Both the position numbers and the translations under genes were made by a program. DNA of 12,201 nt from JBDRGC01 sp043818215. Lineage in GTDB: Bacteria; Chloroflexota; Anaerolineae; Anaerolineales; UBA11858. Shown here piece by piece: positions 1-8,700 of this stretch. Within the stretch, counting starts at the first letter, position 1. Each line of letters begins with the position of its first letter. The stretch is taken from positions 1 to 12,201 of the forward strand of contig JBDRGC010000428.1 in NCBI GenBank assembly GCA_043818215.1, given 5' to 3'. The notes below the pieces were generated by a model. That model was not told the origin of the DNA. It saw nothing but the letters and a program-made list of their open reading frames with translations, and searched no databases.

Positions 1-1
1 C

Positions 2-1942
2 GACACCGACCTAAGCTCTGTGCGCCGGGATGGTGTTATCCGGCATGTCTACGAACAATACGGCCAAGACCGGGTAGCCATGGTCGCCACCATCAACCGC
101 TTCCGCCGCCGCTCGGCGCTGCGGGAAGTCGCCAAGGCTCATGGACTATCAAGCACTGATATCAAGAAGCTGACTGCCAATCTGCCATCCCGCGGCTGGG
201 GGCCGCCAACCCGGAGAAACCGTAATTCCGAATCGCCATACCACGATCTGGTGGCACGCTATCCAGACCCCAAATACCAGGCCATTTTTCGGGAAGCAGC
301 GAGCATTCTGAAATTCCCGCACCATTTGTCCGTACACCCGGGGGGCATCGTCATCACACCCACCCCCATGACCGACCTAGTTCCCACGCACCTGGCCAGC
401 AAGGGCATCATCATCGCCCAGTTTGACCTGGAATCCATCGAACGATTGGGGCTGGTCAAGATCGACCTGTTGAGCACCCGCGGGCTGACCGTGCTGGGCA
501 ACGTGGCTGACCTCATCCACTCCTGGCGTTCGACCGAATTCCACAGCGGCCTGGATGTGCTCGCAGCCATCCCAGAAGATGACCCCGATACCGCTGAATT
601 GATCCACTCCGCCCAGACTATCGGCTGCTTCGCCATCGAAAGCCCCGGTATGCGAGCCACGCTGAAAGAGATCAACGCGCAGAGTCTGGAAGATATCATG
701 ATCGCCCTGGCCCTGTACCGCCCCGGCCCTCTCACCGGAGGCTTGAAAGACGCTTTCGTGCGACGTCACCTGGGCCAGGAAGAAATCGAGCATATCCACC
801 CGGCACTGGCCCCATTGCTCGAGAACACCTACGGGGTGATCCTGTATCAAGAGCAGGTGCTGCGTGTTGCCAGCGAGCTGGCCGGATTGAGCCTAGCCGA
901 TGCCGATATGCTGCGGAGGGCCATGAGCCATTTCGACCCCGGCGACCGCATGAAGACGCTCAAGGAGCGGTTTGTCACCGGGGCGTTGGAGAAAAACGCT
1001 GTCCCTCGAGAAACCGGCGGGCAGATCTGGGATTTGATGGCGGCCTTTGCAGGATATGGCTTCCCCAAAGCCCACGCGGCTTCGTATGCTCTGGTGGCCT
1101 GGCGTTCGGCCTGGTGCAAGGCTCATTACCCGGCGGAGTTCATGGCCGCGGTGTTGGCGGGCCGGGGCGGATACTACCGTCAGCGGGTCTACTTGAACGA
1201 AGCCAGACGCCTGGGGTTAGCATTGCGCCCTCCGCATATCAATCACTCGCAGCAGCAGTTCGCGGTCGCCTACCCTGATGGGATTCCCATGCTCTACATG
1301 GGCCTGGATCAGGTACACGAGCTGACCCGACGTACCCAGAAGCGCGTTCTGGCGGGACGGCCTTTCCACTCCCTGGCTTATTTCCTGACTCGGGTGGATC
1401 CCCGCCCCCAAGAAGCCGAGAATTTGATCAAAGTGGGAGGCTTGCGCGGCCTGGGGACAATCCCGGGCTTACTGGCCCGAATTCAAGCCGGGGGTTGGAG
1501 CTATGGTCAGCCTCCGCTGTTCGAACTGGCAGCGGAAATGGAGGGTGATAATTGGGATCTAGCGACTCGTGCGGCTGCTCAAGAGGCCATCCTGGGAGTG
1601 AGTGTGGATGCACACCCCCTGGAATTGGTGGCAGATCAGATCGATGGCCTGGGAACGGTCACCACTCTGGAAGCCCTCGACAGGATTGACGAACAGGTGC
1701 GGATTGTGGGTGTCCGGCAGACCACTCAGCGTTTTCACACCCCGGAGGGAGATGCCTTCTACATCCTGGAACTGGGTGACCTGGAGGGTGTGCTGCCCGT
1801 GATGATGTCTGCGGCTTTCTACCGCCAGCACCGGAAACTGATTTCCAGCCGCCAGCCGCTGGTTGTCGAGGGGCGAATGACGGAGGGGCGAACGATTGGG
1901 GATGTGATTCTGAGAACGGAAAAAATCTGGGGATTAGTGTAA
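2..1942 (+). CDS. DNA polymerase III alpha-family protein, DnaE2/ImuC-like, 5' end outside the window
   Basis: Catalytic subunit of a C-family DNA polymerase. The reading frame is open to the left edge, and its first residues, D-T-D, match the DxD pair that binds the catalytic metals in PHP-type DnaE (E. coli D401/D403). The third catalytic Asp lies in LVKIDLL (residue 155 of the visible 646). Other family blocks are HLSVHPGGIVI, YRPGPL, YGVILYQEQ and GYGFPKAHAASYA. A helix-hairpin-helix region and then an OB fold (about 1690-1930) close the protein. It stops right after the OB fold, without the tau-binding tail of the replicative E. coli enzyme, which fits the error-prone DnaE2/ImuC type; the subtype is an inference. 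The GTG at 20 is internal, not the true start. The PHP domain and any imuA/imuB neighbours lie outside the window. No stop or frameshift is seen. Confidence 0.9.
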   Translation, partial: DTDLSSVRRDGVIRHVYEQYGQDRVAMVATINRFRRRSALREVAKAHGLSSTDIKKLTANLPSRGWGPPTRRNRNSESPYHDLVARYPDPKYQAIFREAASILKFPHHLSVHPGGIVITPTPMTDLVPTHLASKGIIIAQFDLESIERLGLVKIDLLSTRGLTVLGNVADLIHSWRSTEFHSGLDVLAAIPEDDPDTAELIHSAQTIGCFAIESPGMRATLKEINAQSLEDIMIALALYRPGPLTGGLKDAFVRRHLGQEEIEHIHPALAPLLENTYGVILYQEQVLRVASELAGLSLADADMLRRAMSHFDPGDRMKTLKERFVTGALEKNAVPRETGGQIWDLMAAFAGYGFPKAHAASYALVAWRSAWCKAHYPAEFMAAVLAGRGGYYRQRVYLNEARRLGLALRPPHINHSQQQFAVAYPDGIPMLYMGLDQVHELTRRTQKRVLAGRPFHSLAYFLTRVDPRPQEAENLIKVGGLRGLGTIPGLLARIQAGGWSYGQPPLFELAAEMEGDNWDLATRAAAQEAILGVSVDAHPLELVADQIDGLGTVTTLEALDRIDEQVRIVGVRQTTQRFHTPEGDAFYILELGDLEGVLPVMMSAAFYRQHRKLISSRQPLVVEGRMTEGRTIGDVILRTEKIWGLV

Positions 1943-2013
1943 TGCATCCCGCTGTTTCCCTTTCTTGGACGGCAATGGCCTGATCGGGCGACTGTTGATC
2001 GCCACGTTGTTGA

Positions 2014-2042
2014 TTCGATGGGCAGGTTAATTGTGCTATACT
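2014..2042 (+). promoter_or_regulatory. Candidate extended -10 promoter
   Basis: TATACT at 2037-2042 is preceded directly by TGC, the TGn extension. The -35 is weak (TTCGAT at 2014-2019, spacer 17). The predicted start is near 2049, just before the hairpin at 2058-2087. It would drive the short transcript that ends at the terminator at 2138-2168. Confidence 0.45.
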
Positions 2043-2048
2043 TGTGGA

Positions 2049-2168
2049 GATAAAAAACGCCGAACCGTGTTGGCAGCACGTTCGGCGGTGGCCTGCACGA
2101 TACGGGCGTGAGGCAATGTCAGGATAACACAAACACTCCGCCCGTGTCAATCATGGGCGGTTTTTGTT
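2049..2168 (+). ncRNA. Candidate small RNA or attenuated leader of about 120 nt
   Basis: The segment lies between a promoter-like site and an intrinsic terminator and has no convincing ORF. The first hairpin has arms CGCCGAA (2058-2064) and TTCGGCG (2081-2087), continued by CGTG/CACG around a 7-nt loop with one bulged C. A second possible stem pairs GATACGGGCG (2099-2108) with CGCCCGTGTC (2139-2148), 10 pairs including one G-U. That stem uses the same bases as the left arm of the terminator, so the two exclude each other, as in a transcription attenuator. I recognise no named RNA family. It could be an sRNA or a leader that controls the helicase gene downstream. Confidence 0.35.
2138..2168 (+). 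terminator. Intrinsic terminator
   Basis: The stem is CCGCCC (2138-2143) with GGGCGG (2155-2160) around an 11-nt loop, followed at once by TTTTTGTTT. It is the clearest terminator in the window. It separates the DnaE-family gene and the short transcript from the helicase gene. Confidence 0.75.
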
Positions 2169-2197
2169 TATGACCCTCTGGTTTTACATTACAAGAC

Positions 2198-2226
2198 TTT
2201 ACAACGCTCAAGAGCATAAGAATATT
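2198..2226 (+). promoter_or_regulatory. Candidate sigma-70 type promoter for the defence cassette
   Basis: TTTACA (2198-2203, five of six matches to the -35 consensus), a 17-base spacer, and AATATT (2221-2226, four of six). It lies downstream of the terminator and 99 bases before the helicase start codon, in an AT-rich patch. Transcription would begin near 2233. Confidence 0.4.
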
Positions 2227-2231
2227 GGAAA

Positions 2232-2295
2232 CGCCTGAAATGATGAGGCCCGATGCTCCGTAGGAAACACGGGAATTTTCGGAAAAGGACAGGCG
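2232..2295 (+). promoter_or_regulatory. Structured 5' leader before the helicase gene
   Basis: CGCCTG (2232-2237) pairs with CAGGCG (2290-2295) and encloses two smaller hairpins: CCGT/ACGG (2258-2261 with 2269-2272) and TTTT/AAAA around CGG (2276-2286). This gives a three-way-junction shape directly upstream of the ribosome binding site (AGGGA, 2315-2319). It matches no riboswitch class that I recognise. Confidence 0.3.
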
Positions 2296-2324
2296 AATAG
2301 TTTAACAAGCGGATAGGGATTTGT

Positions 2325-5300
2325 ATGCCTCGTATTTTCGATAATATTGACCAAAAGCTACTCCCCGCGCTCGAACAAACGTTAGATGTGTCCTATCGGG
2401 CAGATTTTTGCGTTGGGTACTTCAACTTGCGGGGGTGGCAGGAAATTGATGCACAAATTGAGGAATGGGCCGGGGGTGAAGGGGCGCAATGCCGGTTGCT
2501 CGTGGGGATGTACCGGCGTCCGCAGGATGAGCTAAAGACTGCGTTTGGGTTCCGGAAGGATGAGCAGCGGATTGATAATAAACGTGCCAGCCAGCTCAAA
2601 AAAGAACTGGCTGAGGAGTTTCGAGAACAGTTGATGGTGGGTGTACCGACCAATCGAGACGAGGCCGGGCTGCACAAGCTGCTGGCCCAAGTAAAATCGA
2701 AGAAGCTGGTGGTAAAGCTGTTCTTGCGCCATCCACTGCACGCCAAATTGTATGTGCTCTTCCGGGAAGATTTCGCCACGCCTACAATTGGTTACACGGG
2801 CAGCAGTAACCTGACGTTTTCGGGGCTGTTGGGGCAAGGTGAATTGAATCTGGATGTACTGGATCAGGACGCGGCAAATAAACTGGCGCAGTGGTTTGAA
2901 AATCGTTGGCAAGACCGCTGGTGTGTGGATATTACCCAGGATTTGATCGAAGTGCTGGAAGAAAGTTGGGCCAGCGAGAAACTGACCTTGCCCTATCATA
3001 TTTACCTGAAAATGGCCTACCACCTGTCTCATGAAGCGCGGGCGGGGTTGACCGAGTTTTCGATCCCACGGGTGTTTGGGAATAAACTGTTTGATTACCA
3101 GGTAGCAGCAGTGAAGATTGCCGCACGGCATCTGAACGAGCGCGGCGGGGTGCTGATTGGAGACGTGGTGGGGTTGGGGAAAACCATCATGGCGACAGCG
3201 CTGGCTAAGATTTTCGAAGATGATTACTTTATCGAGACGCTGATCATTTGCCCGAAGAACCTGGTAAAGATGTGGGAGTTTTATCGAGACGAGTATCGCC
3301 TGCGAGCGAAGGTGCTGTCTATCACACAAGCGCAACAAGACCTGCCTGAGTTGCGCCGCTATCGTCTGGTATTGATTGATGAAAGCCATAACCTGCGTAA
3401 CCGGGAAGGGAAGCGGTATAAGATTATCCAGGAATACATTCAGAAAAACGACAGCCGCTGCATTTTGTTGACCGCCACGCCCTACAATAAAACCTATTTG
3501 GATTTATCGAGTCAATTGCGGTTATTCTTGCCAGAAGACGCTGACCTGGGTATCCGCCCGGAGCGGAAACTGCGAGAGATTGGGGAAATTGAATTTGTGC
3601 GGCGGCATCAGGCTCACTTGCGTTCACTCAGCGCATTTGAAAAGAGTGAGTTTTCTGATGATTGGCGGGAATTGATGCGCCTGTTCATGGTGCGGCGGAC
3701 ACGCAGTTTTATCAAGGATAACTACGCCAAAACCGATCCGGTAAACGGGCGAAAATATTTGCTGTATCCCGATGGAAGCCGGGATTACTTCCCTTCCCGG
3801 CATCCCAAACGGCTGGATTTCGCACTGGATGAAACTGATCCAGATGACCAGTACGCCCGGCTGTATCGAGAAGATGTGGTGGACACCATCAATGAATTAT
3901 TCCTGCCCCGTTATGGGCTGGGAAATTACATCAACAAAAGGAAGAAAACAACCGCTGACGAAAAGAAAATTCTGGATGACCTCTCTCGCGGCGGGCGGCG
4001 GTTGATGGGATTCAGCCGGACAAACCTGTTCAAGCGATTGGAAAGCGGCGGGGATGCGTTTATCAAGTCAGTTGAACGGCATATTTTACGCAATTTCATC
4101 TTTATCCACGCATTGGAAAATAACGAGCACTTGCCCATCGGCACACAAGGCGCAGAAATGTTGGATACCCGCTTTGAAGATGCCGACGCGGAAGCCATTG
4201 GATATAGTACAAATACGCTGTTCGATGATGATACGGGAGAGGTGGACGAACAGCCACAAGCCCCAAATGATGACCCCTTGCACACTATTGCCACTTTCCA
4301 GGCGCGCGCCGCCGGGGTTTATGCGCAATACGCAACCAAGTTTCAGCGTCGCTTTAAATGGCTGCGCTCGGATTTGTTTCAAAAAAAACTGGTCAAGGAA
4401 CTGCGGGAGGACGCAGAGAATTTGTTATTGGTGCTGCAGGTATGCGGAAACTGGCAGCCCGCAAAGGACGCCAAGCTGGATGCGTTGCACAAACTCATGA
4501 CCGAGACCTACCCCGATCAGAAAGTGCTGGTATTCAGCCAGTTTGCGGATACGGTGTATTACCTGGAAGAACAACTCCAAGCGCGCGGCGTTACACAATT
4601 GGCCGGGGTGACAGGAAGCTCGGCTGATCCTACGGAACTGGCCTGGCGGTTTAGTCCGGTGAGCAATGATAAACGTGAGCAGATTGATGCTGCCGATGAA
4701 CTGCGCGTATTGATTGCCACTGATGTATTGAGCGAGGGCCAGAACCTGCAAGATGCCCACACCGTGGTCAACTACGATCTGCCGTGGGCGATTATTCGGC
4801 TGATCCAACGGGCCGGGCGCGTGGACCGCATCGGGCAGAAATCACCTGATATTTACTGCTATATCTTCTGGCCTGCGGAGGGGGTGGAGAAGATCATCGC
4901 CCTGCGGGACCGTGTACGAAGACGGCTGCAGGAAAACGCGGAAGTTGTGGGAACCGATGAAGGGTTCTTCGAAGACGATGTCAAGCCAGAGCCTCTGGTG
5001 GATTTGTATAACGAGAAAGCCGGGATTTTGGACGACGAGGCAGACACCGAAGTGGACCTGGTTTCTCACGCGTACCAAATATGGAAGAACGCCACCGACG
5101 CCGATCCGAAACTAAAGACCATTATCCCCAAGATGCCCAATGTGGTGTACGCGACCAAAGCCCACTTCGCGATGGAGCGCACTGAGCCGAATGGGGTGCT
5201 GGTGTACATGAAAACCGAGCGGGGAACCAGCTCGCTGGCTTGGGTTAACGAGAAAGGCCTAAGTGTGACAGAATCCCAGTTTGTTATTTTGCGGGCGGCA

Positions 5301-5744
5301 CGCTGTGCAGCGGACACCCCTGCCCTACCCAGACAGGAGGGGCACCACGAATGGGTGGAGCAGGGGATAGAGCATATTGTTAGGGAGCGAAAAACGGTAG
5401 GGGGGCAATTGGGGCGGCCTTCAGGGGCACGGTTCAAAACCTATACCCGGCTGAAGGATTACGCAGAAAAGCATGTGCGCGGTTCTTTGTTTGAATACTT
5501 GCCCGATTCGCAAAATTTGCTCAAAGCGATTGACCAGATTTACCGTTTCCCGCTTCGAGAGAGCGCTAAAGAAAAACTCAACCGGCAGCTACGCAGCAAC
5601 GTGCAAGATGCGCAACTCGCCCAACTGGTCGCCACGCTGTATGATGAAGATAAGCTATGTCTGGTGCAAGATGAGCAAGAGATAGGGGAGCCGCAAATTA
5701 TATGCTCGATGGGATTGGCCCCCTATAAAGAGGAAGATGCATGA
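2325..5744 (+). CDS. PLD-like nuclease / SNF2-family helicase fusion
   Basis: The protein probably couples ATP-driven translocation on DNA to cleavage or end recognition. An N-terminal phospholipase-D-like domain (about 1-200) has H139-x-K141 and G159-S-S-N162. The SNF2/superfamily 2 helicase follows: Walker A GDVVGLGKT (279-287), DESH (352-355), TATP (383-386), the motif IV strand KVLVFSQF (733-740), motif V ATDVLSEGQNL (798-808) and motif VI QRAGRVDRIGQ (828-838). Motifs III and IV are separated by a long insert of about 350 residues. The tail of roughly 270 residues has no domain I recognise. The ATG at 2325 is chosen because AGGGA lies 5 nt upstream. The gene overlaps the methyltransferase by ATGA, so the two are translationally coupled. 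Family context: DISARM uses a SNF2 helicase (DrmD) and a separate PLD protein (DrmC); here both activities are in one chain. The defence role is inferred. Confidence 0.9.
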   Translation: MPRIFDNIDQKLLPALEQTLDVSYRADFCVGYFNLRGWQEIDAQIEEWAGGEGAQCRLLVGMYRRPQDELKTAFGFRKDEQRIDNKRASQLKKELAEEFREQLMVGVPTNRDEAGLHKLLAQVKSKKLVVKLFLRHPLHAKLYVLFREDFATPTIGYTGSSNLTFSGLLGQGELNLDVLDQDAANKLAQWFENRWQDRWCVDITQDLIEVLEESWASEKLTLPYHIYLKMAYHLSHEARAGLTEFSIPRVFGNKLFDYQVAAVKIAARHLNERGGVLIGDVVGLGKTIMATALAKIFEDDYFIETLIICPKNLVKMWEFYRDEYRLRAKVLSITQAQQDLPELRRYRLVLIDESHNLRNREGKRYKIIQEYIQKNDSRCILLTATPYNKTYLDLSSQLRLFLPEDADLGIRPERKLREIGEIEFVRRHQAHLRSLSAFEKSEFSDDWRELMRLFMVRRTRSFIKDNYAKTDPVNGRKYLLYPDGSRDYFPSRHPKRLDFALDETDPDDQYARLYREDVVDTINELFLPRYGLGNYINKRKKTTADEKKILDDLSRGGRRLMGFSRTNLFKRLESGGDAFIKSVERHILRNFIFIHALENNEHLPIGTQGAEMLDTRFEDADAEAIGYSTNTLFDDDTGEVDEQPQAPNDDPLHTIATFQARAAGVYAQYATKFQRRFKWLRSDLFQKKLVKELREDAENLLLVLQVCGNWQPAKDAKLDALHKLMTETYPDQKVLVFSQFADTVYYLEEQLQARGVTQLAGVTGSSADPTELAWRFSPVSNDKREQIDAADELRVLIATDVLSEGQNLQDAHTVVNYDLPWAIIRLIQRAGRVDRIGQKSPDIYCYIFWPAEGVEKIIALRDRVRRRLQENAEVVGTDEGFFEDDVKPEPLVDLYNEKAGILDDEADTEVDLVSHAYQIWKNATDADPKLKTIIPKMPNVVYATKAHFAMERTEPNGVLVYMKTERGTSSLAWVNEKGLSVTESQFVILRAARCAADTPALPRQEGHHEWVEQGIEHIVRERKTVGGQLGRPSGARFKTYTRLKDYAEKHVRGSLFEYLPDSQNLLKAIDQIYRFPLRESAKEKLNRQLRSNVQDAQLAQLVATLYDEDKLCLVQDEQEIGEPQIICSMGLAPYKEEDA

Positions 5745-8700
5745 ACCTTGATGCTGTCCGTGTTCGACGGTTCCTCCGGGACTTTGCCTTCGAAGACCTG
5801 TTCATTGACGAACTGGGTTGGGATGTCTACAACGAGACATTGACTATGTCCGTAGATGAGCGGGAATACACGCTGGCCGCGGTCGCCGAAAAACGCAATG
5901 TGGTCGCATTTCTGTGTGAGGTGACCGGCGATATTCCGCTGTCCGATGTCCGCCGCAAGATCGAGCGCAAAGTGGCCGAGAAATACCGCGAGCATTTCAT
6001 CATCTTCGTAGACGGCGACCGCTCCCGGCAGGTCTGGCAGTGGGCACGCCGGGAGCCGGGCCGCCCGCTCGCCACTCGCGCTCACGAATATTCCCCGACG
6101 CAGCCTGGCGATTCCCTGATTCAGAAATTGGAAAATATCGCTTTTAGCCTGGATGAAGAAGACAATCTGAATGTGGTCGAGGTCTCCGGGCGGCTGCGGG
6201 CCGCGTTCAACGTAGAGCACGCCACCCGCCGGTTCTACGACCGCTTCAAAAAAGAGCGTACCGCGTACGAAGAATTCATCACGGGGATCGCCCACCTGGA
6301 AACGAAGCGCGAGTATGTCTCTGTGATGCTCAACCGCTTGATGTTCGTCTACTTCATGCAGAAAAAAGGCTTTCTGGATGGCGATCCGCATTATCTTCGC
6401 AACCGCATACAGATGATGCAGGCACAGTATGGCGATGACCAATTTTATTCTTTTTATCGTTACTTCCTGTTGCGGCTGTTCCACGAGGGACTGGGAGGCC
6501 TGGCGCGCAACCCCGAACTTGATGCCCTGCTGGGGGATGTGCCCTATCTGAACGGCGGCATCTTCGAGCTGCACCAGATTGAGCGGGACAATCCCGACAT
6601 CCAAATTCCAGATGCGGCTTTCGAACGCATCCTGGATTTCTTCGACCAATACCAGTGGCATCTGGATGACCGCCCCTTGAAACGCGACAACGAGATCAAC
6701 CCCGACGTGTTGGGCTATATTTTCGAGAAATACATCAACCAGAAGCAGATGGGGGCCTACTACACCAAAGAGGATATCACCGGCTATATCAGCCGAAACA
6801 CGATCATCCCCTATTTGTTCGATACCGCCCGAAAAACGCGCCCGGCGGCCTTTGCGGGGGAGGGTTCAAGCTGGACGCTGCTGGAAAACGACCCCCGTCG
6901 CTATATTTACCCTGCGGTGCAGAAGGGCGTAGACCTGCCCCTGCCGGATGAGATCGCCGCCGGGATCGAGGATGTAGCCCAACGGGGATCGTGGAACACA
7001 CGCACCCCGGATGAATATGCCCTCCCCACCGAAATCTGGCGGGAGACCGTCGCCCGGCGGCAACGGTACGAAGATGTGTGGCTGAAATTAGCCTGCGGCG
7101 AAGTGCAGGAGATCAACGACCTGATCACCCTCAACCTGGACATCCAGCAGTTCGCCCAGGACGCCATCGAGAACTGCGAACAGCCTGAGACCCTGCGGGC
7201 GTTCTGGAAAGCCATCCGGGGGGTGACAGTGCTTGATCCCACCTGTGGCTCCGGCGCGTTCCTGTTTGCCGCCCTCAACATCCTCCAACCGCTCTATGAT
7301 GCCTGTTTGAGAAGAATGGAAACCTTTGTCGCCGAACTGCCACCGGAAGCGCCCGTCCACAAACTCAAGGATTTCAAAGAAACGCTGGAAAATGTCACCC
7401 GCCATCCGAACACCGATTACTTCATTTTGAAATCCATCATCGTGGATAACCTATACGGGGTGGACCTCATGGCCGAGGCGGTGGAGATCGCCAAGCTGCG
7501 CTTGTTCCTGAAGCTGGCCGCCCAGGTACAGCCGGATCGGACCGCCGAAAATTGGGGGATCGAGCCGCTGCCCGATATTGACTTCAACATCCGGCCTGGG
7601 AACACGCTGGTCGGTTTTGCCACGAGAGACGACGTGCAGCGCGCCTTCCGTGGCACTGGCAAATCATCCAGCCTGCTTGGCCCAGATCAGAGCTTGATGG
7701 ATTTTGCCCAAAAAGGCACGCAGATGAAGATTCTCTTCCCGGATGACGCCGCCGTTTTACAGCGCATCGAGGAGAAAGCGGAGGATATAGACCGGCTGTT
7801 CACTCGCTTTCGGGAGATGCAAACTGCCCACGATATGTCCGCCTACGCACAGGATTTTGTTGAAACCAAGAGCGAACTGCGCCACCGCCTGAATGACCTG
7901 GGCGAGGAACTCAATCAAGCTCTGGCCCGGCAGTACAATGTGAAGGTGGAGGATAAAGAAGCTTATGCCCAATGGCTGGAGAGCCACAACCCGTTCCACT
8001 GGTTTATCGAGTTTTATGGGATTATGAATGATGGGGGCTTCGATGTGGTGATTGGGAATCCGCCGTATCTAGTTTTGCGAGCACTCAAAGAATACACTGT
8101 TCAAGGCTTTCAAACACTGGACACCAAAAATCTGTACCCATTAATTTTAGAAAAATGCCAAGTTCTTGTTTCCCCTAGAGGGCGGGAAGGCTACATAATA
8201 CCTGTATCATCGATTGCCACACAAGGATATTCATCATTACAGAATGTTTTGAAAGAGAATGAATTGTTTATTAGCTCCTATGATGATCGTCCATCACATT
8301 TATTTACTGGATTAGACAAAAACACATTGTCAATCATCTTGGTTGCAAAAACGACTCCAATCTCAAAAACTATTTCGACTAGGTTATTTCGTTGGAATAG
8401 CGAAGAAAGAGAAGCCTTATTTGAGCTTTTACAATATGGCGAGACCCCAAAAAACAAAATCAAAGGTTGTATTCCAAAAATAGGAAGCAGAATCGAAGCA
8501 AGTATTTGGGAAAAGATATTCAAAGAACCTAATATTATCGGGGCCTTTCAATCCAGAACATATCAGCATAAAACTTATTACTCTCGCAAGGTTAATGCTT
8601 TTTTACAGATTTTAGATTTTGTACCAGAAGTGAAAGATGGTGAAGGTAATCTGAGGCTCCCATCAGAGTTCAAAGAATTAAGATTTTCATCTACTGGCGA

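Noticed and set aside
1987..2003. Hairpin GGCGA/TCGCC after the DnaE-family gene
   Set aside because: It has no T-run on either side and is only 5 pairs, so it is not called a terminator.
1659..2150. Minus-strand ORF of 163 residues
   Set aside because: Most of it is antisense to the OB fold of the DnaE-family gene; the rest crosses the promoter and hairpin region. The translation looks like shuffled low-quality text.
2236..2268. Hammerhead-ribozyme-like TGATGAG...GGAAAC
   Set aside because: The required C before TGATGA is A, and the segment between the two core parts cannot form a proper stem II.
2532..3389. Minus-strand ORF of 285 residues
   Set aside because: It lies fully inside the PLD-helicase gene, where conserved motifs read on the plus strand.
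5723..6661. Minus-strand ORF of 312 residues
   Set aside because: It is antisense to the methyltransferase N-terminal half, with no motif of its own.
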